IMG/VR virus record: IMGVR_UViG_3300009593_000063
Location: 1-33,638 of that record
Source of the DNA: a virus
Strand: one strand, 5' to 3'
DNA length: 33,638 nucleotides
Numbering within the stretch: position 1 is the first letter of the stretch; every line of letters begins with the position of its first letter. The translations under genes and the position numbers were made by a program. Shown here one piece after another: positions 5,667-10,121 of the stretch. A model generated the notes under the pieces. That model saw only the letters and a list, made by a program, of their open reading frames with translations, was not told the DNA's origin and made no database searches.

Positions 5667-5937
5667 CTGTACCTCCGTATGATTGTACTAAACTATCTTC
5701 AATAAGTTTATTAACTGCATGTTGTAATGTATATGTAATCATAAACTTTCTTTGTTCATCACTTAGTTCTGGGTGTTGACTCATCATTATCTGATCAGTA
5801 ATAAACTTAATATATTTTTCATCACTATCATCAAATGTTATTTTAATATTAGGATGCTGTCTTTTAATAGCTTTTATTATTTGGTTTCGTATGTTAGTAC
5901 GAAATGATGTATCAACATCAGGTATTTCTTTAGTCAT
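5650..5937 (-). CDS. Unrecognised protein (95 aa)
   Basis: ATG 5937 with AAGGAG ribosome site; 17-base overlap with the following gene. Helical, mixed charge: FRTNIRNQIIKAIKRQHPNI, then a middle YIKFITDQIMMSQHPELSDEQRKFMITYTLQHAVNKLIED. The C-terminal Gly/Asp tail looks flexible. No recognisable domain, signal or membrane segment. Sits between the ArdC-like gene and the winged-helix gene in one continuous transcript. Confidence 0.75.
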   Translation of the reverse strand: MTKEIPDVDTSFRTNIRNQIIKAIKRQHPNIKITFDDSDEKYIKFITDQIMMSQHPELSDEQRKFMITYTLQHAVNKLIEDSLVQSYGGTDGDTN

Positions 5938-5973
5938 GTTTATCTCCTTATAATATTATTAACATAATCCACA

Positions 5974-6951
5974 TTAATTCACAACAACTTTAGGTTCTTT
6001 GTTATCCAATATCCAAGTTGCTGCCTTACTCGCTTGAGCAATACACTTAATAAGATACTGGCTGTCATCTTTAATAGCTCTATCCCATGATGCTATGTAT
6101 TTAAGATGATTAGGTTGTGCTTTAGCAATCACACCTAACTCTGTGCATACCATTATACTACACATCTCAGCTATTAATTCTTCTTTAGCTCTGCTCTCTT
6201 TGCATTTGTGGTATGAATCCATATCTCTATTAAGTCTTGATGGGTGGCCTGTAAGATGACCAGCCTCATGGAATATAACAGATAGATACTCTTGAGTAGC
6301 GTCTGATTCTCCATCAATACCAAAGAACTTCCATTCTTCTGGCATTACAATAGTATCAGTACTTGACTTGTAGTATGCAGCACTACCTTGATGCTTAAGT
6401 GTAGCTCCTTGTTTCTTCATGAACTTAGATATTAATTCTTCACAATCTTTATTCATATCAACAGCATTAGCTTTAGATTCATCATTAAAGATAGCATAGT
6501 CATGGTCATTCCATTCTTTATCTTCTTCTTTAGGTGGTACAACTTGGTCGCCATTATAAGCTGGTACTGTTTTCCATCTGTGTACATATTCTTGTCCAGT
6601 TTCTTGATGAATTTTAAAGATAGGTTTTATAATTCCACAATTACTTTTCTCTCCTCGTTTTACCCAGTAACCTTTGTATTTCCATGTATCAAATGTACCC
6701 CAGAATTTAGATTTATATCCATACATTTCAGATACCATACTCATTAACATATTGTTAACTCCTTTGTATCTATTAAGTTTATTATCCTTTGATTCTAAAT
6801 CTATATCATACACTTTGTATTGATCTTCAAAGGTAAGCTGCCATGTTCTTTGCCACTTACCCTCCTCATTACCAGCATCTTTTATTATAGATAAAAACTT
6901 AGAGTTAAATTTTTCTGTGTTAAACTCATACACTTTATTTGTTTTACTCAT
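5974..6951 (-). CDS. ArdC-like anti-restriction protein (N-terminal ssDNA-binding domain plus zincin)
   Basis: 325 residues in two parts. Residues about 10-130 match the ArdC N-terminal domain, with NRYKGVNNMLM (60-70), FWGTFDTW (83-90) and GYWVKRGEK (94-102). Residues about 180-315 form a zincin-type metallopeptidase domain: YYKSSTDTIVMPE (193-205), the zinc motif HEAGH (228-232; H228, E229, H232), then EELIAE (257-262, likely third ligand) and YIASWDRAIKDD (285-296). Plasmid ArdC binds single-stranded DNA and protects entering DNA from restriction, while phage and plasmid relatives are often carried on polyvalent proteins. Here it is a stand-alone early gene, overlapping its upstream neighbour by 8 bases. 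Whether its protease function is active is unknown; the motif is intact. Confidence 0.85.
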   Translation of the reverse strand: MSKTNKVYEFNTEKFNSKFLSIIKDAGNEEGKWQRTWQLTFEDQYKVYDIDLESKDNKLNRYKGVNNMLMSMVSEMYGYKSKFWGTFDTWKYKGYWVKRGEKSNCGIIKPIFKIHQETGQEYVHRWKTVPAYNGDQVVPPKEEDKEWNDHDYAIFNDESKANAVDMNKDCEELISKFMKKQGATLKHQGSAAYYKSSTDTIVMPEEWKFFGIDGESDATQEYLSVIFHEAGHLTGHPSRLNRDMDSYHKCKESRAKEELIAEMCSIMVCTELGVIAKAQPNHLKYIASWDRAIKDDSQYLIKCIAQASKAATWILDNKEPKVVVN

Positions 6952-7135
6952 TTAGTTTCTCCTTTCTAATAAATTTAGTGTTCATAATTTTAATATCATT
7001 AACTCCATAGTCTATATCTTCAAGCCATGATTTGATTTCACTAGCTATGTATTCTTCATCATACCATGTGTCATCATCATCATTTGAATCATCTCTTGAT
7101 AGAGTAAATGATACATTAAATATTTCTATTGCCAT
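6944..7135 (-). CDS. Small acidic protein (63 aa)
   Basis: ATG 7135 with AAAGGAG ribosome site; 8-base overlap with the ArdC-like gene. The chain is strongly acidic (SRDDSNDDDDTWYDEEY, residues 13-29) and ends in a basic patch. Small acidic phage proteins often mimic DNA and block host enzymes, and this one is co-transcribed with an anti-restriction gene, which makes DNA mimicry an attractive but unproven idea. It is the first gene after the 7197-7248 terminator. Confidence 0.75.
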   Translation of the reverse strand: MAIEIFNVSFTLSRDDSNDDDDTWYDEEYIASEIKSWLEDIDYGVNDIKIMNTKFIRKEKLNE

Positions 7136-7171
7136 TAGTTTCTCCTTTACTAAAATGTTTCAGCACAATCC

Positions 7172-7186
7172 CTTATACTCACGCAC
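7172..7186 (-). promoter_or_regulatory. GTGCGTG element behind a leftward terminator
   Basis: On the minus strand GTGCGTGAGTATAAGG starts at 7186. It closely resembles GTGCGTGGATAAGG at 346, and both lie just behind a leftward terminator and ahead of a ribosome site. A leftward phage promoter or regulatory box is possible; no -10/-35 pair of host type is evident here. Confidence 0.35.
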
Positions 7187-7196
7187 CTCATCAATT

Positions 7197-7248
7197 AAAA
7201 AAAAATTTTATTCCTAACCCAGAGTAGGTTTATCTACTCCGGGTTAGG
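7197..7248 (-). terminator. Strong Rho-independent terminator, leftward
   Basis: CCTAACCC, a mismatch, GAGTAG (7213-7227) pairs with CTACTC, a mismatch, GGGTTAGG (7234-7248) around a 6-base loop: 14 bp with one mismatch. In leftward direction it is followed by AATAAAA and then nine T residues (A-run at 7197-7205). It closes the transcript of the 326-aa gene and the 37-aa membrane peptide. Confidence 0.85.
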
Positions 7249-7273
7249 TCTACTCTCTCAGTAGTTTGAGATT

Positions 7274-7310
7274 CTATTACTTAAGCCAACGCTTAGTAAA
7301 TGAGTAATAG
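7274..7310. repeat. Inverted repeat over the stop of the 37-aa gene
   Basis: CTATTACT (7274-7281) pairs with AGTAATAG (7303-7310) and, nested, TAAGC (7282-7286) with GCTTA (7291-7295). It covers the last codons and stop of the small membrane gene and lies 26 bases before the terminator hairpin, so the transcript would end in two consecutive hairpins. Confidence 0.55.
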
Positions 7311-7390
7311 AATAATTGTATTAATAAAAGTAATAACCCTACAGCAGAGCTGATTACTAATATAAAGATAAGTAAGTCTAAGTATATCAT
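7277..7390 (-). CDS. Small single-span membrane protein (37 aa)
   Basis: Read by hand: ATG 7390-7388 with AGGAGATAATC ribosome site, stop TAA 7279-7277. MIYLDLLIFILVISSAVG begins an uninterrupted hydrophobic stretch over residues 2-30, ended by the basic YSFTKRWLK. This is one transmembrane helix with a positive C-terminal tail, so the N-terminus probably faces outward. A hairpin with a UUCG loop separates it from the upstream gene and a terminator follows. Unknown family; phage early membrane peptides often act on host cell functions, and a holin-like peptide cannot be excluded. Confidence 0.7.
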   Translation of the reverse strand: MIYLDLLIFILVISSAVGLLLLLIQLFYYSFTKRWLK

Positions 7391-7408
7391 GATTATCTCC
7401 TATGATTT

Positions 7409-7434
7409 GAGGGCTAAGCCGAAGCTCAGCCCTC
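7409..7434 (-). other. UUCG-tetraloop hairpin between two leftward genes
   Basis: In minus-strand RNA GAGGGCUGAGC pairs with GCUUAGCCCUC around a UUCG loop: an 11-bp stem with one G-U pair, closed by C-G as in the extra-stable cUUCGg tetraloop. No T-run follows, so it is not an intrinsic terminator. It lies between the stop of the 326-aa gene and the ribosome site of the 37-aa gene. It could be an mRNA-stabilising or processing element. Confidence 0.75.
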
Positions 7435-7443
7435 GTGGGGAAG

Positions 7444-8424
7444 TTACAGGACTAAAGCAGTTTTAGTTTGGTAAGAATTTGTATTTCTTTTCCAACAAAC
7501 TGCTTCAGCTAATGAAGAAACACCAGTATAAGTTTCACTATTTAATGTTTCAGAGCCAATTAATAACTGATATAAAGCTATTAAAGATGACAGTCTTTCA
7601 AATGATTTTCTTAATCTAAAAGGATTAAGTTCCTTAAAGATTTCTTCATTTGTTTTAAGACCGAAAGCTTGGAACATCATATTAGCTGATATTCTTTCTT
7701 CATCGTTCCATTCACTATATTTATTTCCAGTTCTGTTATCACTAAAGGTATCAATAGTAGTCTTTGATTCTTGGAATTGATTATATAAATTTAAAGCCCA
7801 CTCTCTAGCTTTATCTTTTCCAATACCTTTAAGTGAGGCGACCTTTTCAAGATAATCCAAAGCTTCTTCCTGTTCTTTATCTGCTATATCATTAGCTAAT
7901 TGAACATAAGAATTTGCTTTATCTACATTAAAGCTTGGGATTTCTTTATATGCTTTGCCTCCTTGATTCCATTTAACAGACTTGCTTCCATTCTTATTTG
8001 TTTTGACTACACATCTTGAAGGATGCACATTTATCAAAGCATATTCATGAGCTTCTTGTTTCTTAAATGGCTCCCATTTTCCAGAGTTACTGTTCCAAAA
8101 ATGTTTAGTCAGTCTGTTGATTTGATTCTTGTATTCTTCAACGACATCATCTCTGGTATCTCTGGAAAATTTAGATGTTAGGAAGCTAGTAGCCTGATGA
8201 TATTCTATTACAGTTAAATGACCTTGTTCTTTTTGCCAATTAATCTGTTCTAAATACTCATCTAAGATACCAGAAACAAGATGTGAATCCCTTACTTTAA
8301 TCTCAAGGTCATCATTCTTGACTCCTACAATGTTGTATTCCTCAGGATTAATAAACATTCCTGAGTCCATTTGAGTTATTGTTGTTTTAATCATATCTTC
8401 GTTAGTTCTATTTTCGTTATTCAT
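7444..8424 (-). CDS. Unrecognised protein, first gene of the leftward arm (326 aa)
   Basis: ATG 8424 with AAAGGAG ribosome site, 6 bases before ATG. Soluble, no signal peptide, no membrane segment. Readable segments: EEYNIVGVKNDDLEIKVRDS near the start, FWNSNSGKWEPFKKQEAHEYALINVHPS in the middle, then the helical LEKVASLKGIGKDKAREWALNLY and NPFRLRKSFERLSSLIALYQLL. The KGIGKDKA stretch (about 198-206) resembles a helix-hairpin-helix-like turn but is not sufficient to claim one. As the promoter-proximal gene of the leftward arm it should be expressed first after infection, typical for host takeover proteins. No function assigned. Confidence 0.75.
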   Translation of the reverse strand: MNNENRTNEDMIKTTITQMDSGMFINPEEYNIVGVKNDDLEIKVRDSHLVSGILDEYLEQINWQKEQGHLTVIEYHQATSFLTSKFSRDTRDDVVEEYKNQINRLTKHFWNSNSGKWEPFKKQEAHEYALINVHPSRCVVKTNKNGSKSVKWNQGGKAYKEIPSFNVDKANSYVQLANDIADKEQEEALDYLEKVASLKGIGKDKAREWALNLYNQFQESKTTIDTFSDNRTGNKYSEWNDEERISANMMFQAFGLKTNEEIFKELNPFRLRKSFERLSSLIALYQLLIGSETLNSETYTGVSSLAEAVCWKRNTNSYQTKTALVL

Positions 8425-8467
8425 TTTTATCTCCTTTGTGTTATTGAATAATGTTAATAAAAATTTA

Positions 8468-8514
8468 AAGAATGTCTTTGTCTAAAGACTGAATATCTAC
8501 TTATGTATATTCTT
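8468..8514. repeat. Inverted repeat 1, with alternative pairing
   Basis: GTCTTT (8474-8479) pairs with AAAGAC (8484-8489) across a 4-base loop. AAGAAT (8468-8473) can pair with ATTCTT (8509-8514), while GAATAT (8491-8496) competes by pairing with ATATTC (8507-8512). Confidence 0.5.
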
Positions 8515-8557
8515 CTCTAAATCTACCCTCCACCCAATAGAAGTTGTGGATTAAAAA

Positions 8558-8649
8558 TCAATAGACATTAACATAAATCTAAATAGACTCTACAATCACA
8601 CCGCTCTATAGGGGGGATTGTAGAATAGATTTATTTTCATGTCTATTGA
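8558..8649. repeat. Inverted repeat 2: 92-base nested hairpin, 29 paired bases
   Basis: Three collinear perfect arms: TCAATAGACAT (8558-8568) with ATGTCTATTGA (8639-8649); ATAAATCTA (8573-8581) with TAGATTTAT (8626-8634); TCTACAATC (8589-8597) with GATTGTAGA (8616-8624). They are separated by small internal loops, with an 18-base apical loop that contains five Gs (8611-8615) and then the paired G8616. Confidence 0.85.
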
Positions 8650-8656
8650 CAAGGAT

Positions 8657-8680
8657 TAGAAGCCAACAATTTGGCTTCTA
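8657..8680. repeat. Inverted repeat 3: perfect 10-bp hairpin
   Basis: TAGAAGCCAA (8657-8666) and TTGGCTTCTA (8671-8680) with loop CAAT. No T-run on either side, so not an intrinsic terminator. Confidence 0.8.
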
Positions 8681-8781
8681 CGAAACCCCAGAATTATTAT
8701 TTCTGCGTGCATAGCGAGAGCCACTAAGAAATAAAATTATGGTGGTGTAGTCCGACTGTTCTTATCGTTTCAGCCATATCG

Positions 8782-8859
8782 AAAAAATTACATGGATGCG
8801 TCAGAGCAAAGATGTTTTTTAGATACCTCTAAAAAACAACAATCCATGTAATGTTTTTT
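8782..8859. repeat. Inverted repeat 4: long two-stage hairpin
   Basis: Outer stem: six A residues plus TTACATGGAT (8782-8797) with ATCCATGTAAT, one bulged G, then six T residues (8842-8859). Inner stem: GTTTTTTAGA (8814-8823) with TCTAAAAAAC (8828-8837), loop TACC. Unpaired material lies mainly on the 5' side (8798-8813). Confidence 0.85.
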
Positions 8860-8906
8860 GGGCGACTCTATCTCGAAAAGGACATTTTTAAGACCAACTT
8901 CTATCT

Positions 8907-8946
8907 AGCTATGCTTATCTTTGCACTTGCAAAGCTTAGCTTAGCT
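8907..8946. repeat. Inverted repeat 5
   Basis: CTTTGC (8919-8924) with GCAAAG (8929-8934), loop ACTT, inside AGCTA (8907-8911) with TAGCT (8942-8946) and GCT with AGC; a small internal loop separates the parts. Confidence 0.6.
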
Positions 8947-8974
8947 AATGCCGGGTAGATTGATGAGAGAAAGT

Positions 8975-9070
8975 GTAAATGGTGCCGACAGAAAGCATTT
9001 TCATGTATTATAGTAGTGGAACACTACGCATATGAAAATACTACTATACAATGTCGATAGCATCATTTAC
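8975..9070. repeat. Inverted repeat 6: 96-base hairpin with a competing fold
   Basis: GTAAATGGTGC (8975-8985) with GCATCATTTAC (9060-9070), one pair being G-U only in plus-strand RNA; CGACA (8986-8990) with TGTCG (9052-9056); ATTTTCAT (8997-9004) with ATGAAAAT (9032-9039); GTAGTG (9013-9018) with CACTAC (9022-9027), loop GAA. TAGTAGT (9011-9017) can instead pair with ACTACTA (9040-9046). Confidence 0.8.
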
Positions 9071-9080
9071 TCTATACTGT

Positions 9081-9096
9081 ATCGGTGTCCACCGAT
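9081..9096. repeat. Inverted repeat 7: short hairpin
   Basis: ATCGGT (9081-9086) and ACCGAT (9091-9096) with loop GTCC, 14 bases before the first DnaA box. Confidence 0.55.
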
Positions 9097-9109
9097 TTAA
9101 TTGAATGTA

Positions 9110-9118
9110 TGTGTATAA
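9110..9118 (-). promoter_or_regulatory. Perfect DnaA box 1 (TTATACACA on minus strand)
   Basis: TGTGTATAA on the plus strand equals TTATACACA, a full match to the DnaA box consensus TTATNCACA. It ends 5 bases before the -35 element of the rightward promoter. Same orientation as box 2, 34 bases away. Confidence 0.6.
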
Positions 9119-9123
9119 CTGTA

Positions 9124-9153
9124 TTGACATAAAACGAATCAGTTGTGTATAAT
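9124..9153 (+). promoter_or_regulatory. Consensus sigma70-type promoter for the structural arm
   Basis: TTGACA (9124-9129), 18-base spacer, TATAAT (9148-9153): both hexamers are perfect consensus. Transcription would start near 9160, leaving a leader of about 10 bases with the GAGG ribosome site of the small terminase gene. It means the rightward arm can be read by host RNA polymerase. The -10 overlaps a DnaA box, so occupation of that box should block the promoter. Confidence 0.85.
9144..9152 (-). promoter_or_regulatory. Perfect DnaA box 2, overlapping the -10 element
   Basis: A second TGTGTATAA on the plus strand (TTATACACA on minus). It shares five bases with TATAAT of the promoter. Part of the match is therefore explained by the -10 hexamer, but the TGTG before it is not. 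Confidence 0.55.
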
Positions 9154-9169
9154 CTATATAGAGGTATAA

Positions 9170-9532
9170 ATGAAAACTGCACTAACAAGTAAACAACAGA
9201 ATTTTGTCCTTAACTTTATAAGTACTGGTGGAAACGCTACTGAATCAGCCAAAATGGCAGGATATAGCGAAAAGACAGCCTCAGTTCAGGGTAGTCAACT
9301 CCTTAAGTTACCCCATATACAGCAAGAGCTGATTCGATTAACAAGTGAGCAGTTTTCTATATCCGCAGTACAGGCACTAGGTAAGATCATAAGTCTAAGT
9401 GATTCAGCTAAGTCAGAGTATGTTCAGTTAGAAGCTTCTAAGGATATATTAGATAGAGCTGGATTTAAACCACCAGACAAAGCAATCAATGTTCTTGCTG
9501 GTGATGTGAAGATAAGTATAGACTTGGACTAG
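9170..9532 (+). CDS. terS: Terminase small subunit
   Basis: 120 residues, ATG 9170 with GAGG ribosome site. The N-terminal helix-turn-helix region LTSKQQNFVLNFISTGGNATESAKMAGYS (segments at residues 5-33) is the hallmark of the terminase_2 family: K.Q.FV..Y...GNAT.AA..AGYS. Next come KTASVQGSQLLKLPHIQQEL and a helical oligomerisation part. The protein recognises the packaging site on phage DNA and feeds it to the large terminase. It is the first gene of the rightward arm, behind the consensus promoter; the large subunit follows two small genes later. Confidence 0.88.
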   Translation: MKTALTSKQQNFVLNFISTGGNATESAKMAGYSEKTASVQGSQLLKLPHIQQELIRLTSEQFSISAVQALGKIISLSDSAKSEYVQLEASKDILDRAGFKPPDKAINVLAGDVKISIDLD

Positions 9533-9596
9533 GTAGTGGGGGGTCAAAAGTCGTGGTTTCAATCGTGTAATAGGTGCTGCTCAAACATTATTTTCT

Positions 9597-9618
9597 AAAA
9601 AGGTTCTTCTTTTTTTTT
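9597..9618 (+). terminator. Weak terminator-like hairpin with T-run
   Basis: AAAAAG (9597-9602) pairs with CTTTTT (9609-9614) around a 6-base loop and runs into ten T residues in all (9609-9618 after one C). The stem holds a single G-C pair, so termination would be inefficient. It stands directly ahead of a GTGCGTT element. Confidence 0.3.
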
Positions 9619-9625
9619 GTGCGTT
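9619..9625 (+). promoter_or_regulatory. GTGCGTT motif, copy 1
   Basis: GTGCGTT directly after a T-run, 36 bases before the 86-aa gene and the large terminase gene. One of four plus-strand copies, all at block boundaries; possible core of a phage-specific promoter. Confidence 0.4.
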
Positions 9626-9660
9626 AGGGTTCGTCAATACTGGTGTATAGTTACAACATC

Positions 9661-9921
9661 ATGTCAAATGATAACAACATAATAGAGTTTACACTAAATG
9701 ATGATAACACAAGGCATACAACTGATTCTGTACTGGATCACCTTATCAAGTATAGGGATGACATTATATCTCTCACTTGTGTTGTTGAGCATGGCGATGG
9801 TAGGGTTGGAGTATATGCGGAGGATAAGGACATCTATACTCTCTTATTCCAGAAAAATTTTTTGGATCATTTTGTCCGAAAAGCATTTAGCGATAGGGTG
9901 GAACACTACACGGAGGAATAG
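9661..9921 (+). CDS. Unrecognised small protein (86 aa)
   Basis: ATG at 9661 chosen; a GTG six codons upstream (9643) is possible, and neither start has a ribosome site. The chain is acidic: MSNDNNIIEFTLNDDN, then helix SVLDHLIKYRDDI, strand LTCVVEHGDGRVGVYA and a helical C-terminus YTLLFQKNFLDHFVRKAF. The alternating alpha/beta pattern suggests a small globular fold, but no family is recognised. Its stop overlaps the start of the next gene by one base. Confidence 0.6.
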   Translation: MSNDNNIIEFTLNDDNTRHTTDSVLDHLIKYRDDIISLTCVVEHGDGRVGVYAEDKDIYTLLFQKNFLDHFVRKAFSDRVEHYTEE

Positions 9922-10121
9922 TGGTAGGAGTAAAGAAGAAGAAGTTAAAGAGGGATATGACACCTCAGGAGCTATACCAAAACAAAAGGGGAGGACTTAT
10001 CGGGCCGTGTCGTATATGCGAAAGGTCTGTGCATCAAGGCGATAGCTTTATTATTACTGGTGGTGATATAATACTTTGTACACCATGTTACGAGAAAAGG
10101 ATCAGTAAGCGTGCAACTTAA
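9921..10121 (+). CDS. Zinc-ribbon protein (66 aa)
   Basis: GTG start at 9921 overlapping the previous stop (TAGTG) with GGAGG just before; an ATG at 9957 lacks a properly spaced site. A lysine-rich start (KKKKLKRD) precedes CRIC (residues 30-33) and CTPC (53-56), two CxxC knuckles 19 residues apart that should bind one zinc ion, as in short phage zinc fingers of the DksA/HNH-adjunct type. Overlaps the large terminase start by 11 bases. Location between the terminase genes suggests DNA binding or packaging help, but this is context only. Confidence 0.7.
   Translation: MVGVKKKKLKRDMTPQELYQNKRGGLIGPCRICERSVHQGDSFIITGGDIILCTPCYEKRISKRAT

Larger units (their letters stand above)
8425..9169. other. 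Divergent intergenic region dense in hairpins
   Basis: 745 bases without any supported gene, separating the leftward and rightward arms. At least seven inverted repeats fill it from 8468 to 9096 (listed separately), several long and nested. Two perfect DnaA boxes and one consensus promoter lie at the right edge. No leftward promoter of consensus quality was found. It may hold a replication origin, a structured non-coding RNA, or both. Confidence 0.7.

Noticed and set aside
8425-9169. Intrinsic terminators among the hairpins of the divergent region
   Set aside because: None of the stems is followed by a T-run of useful length outside its own stem; the T-run at 8854-8859 is paired within inverted repeat 4.
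9533-9590. Short GTG-started frame with two cysteines after the small terminase gene
   Set aside because: About 20 codons, no conserved pattern and no clear ribosome site beyond a G-run.
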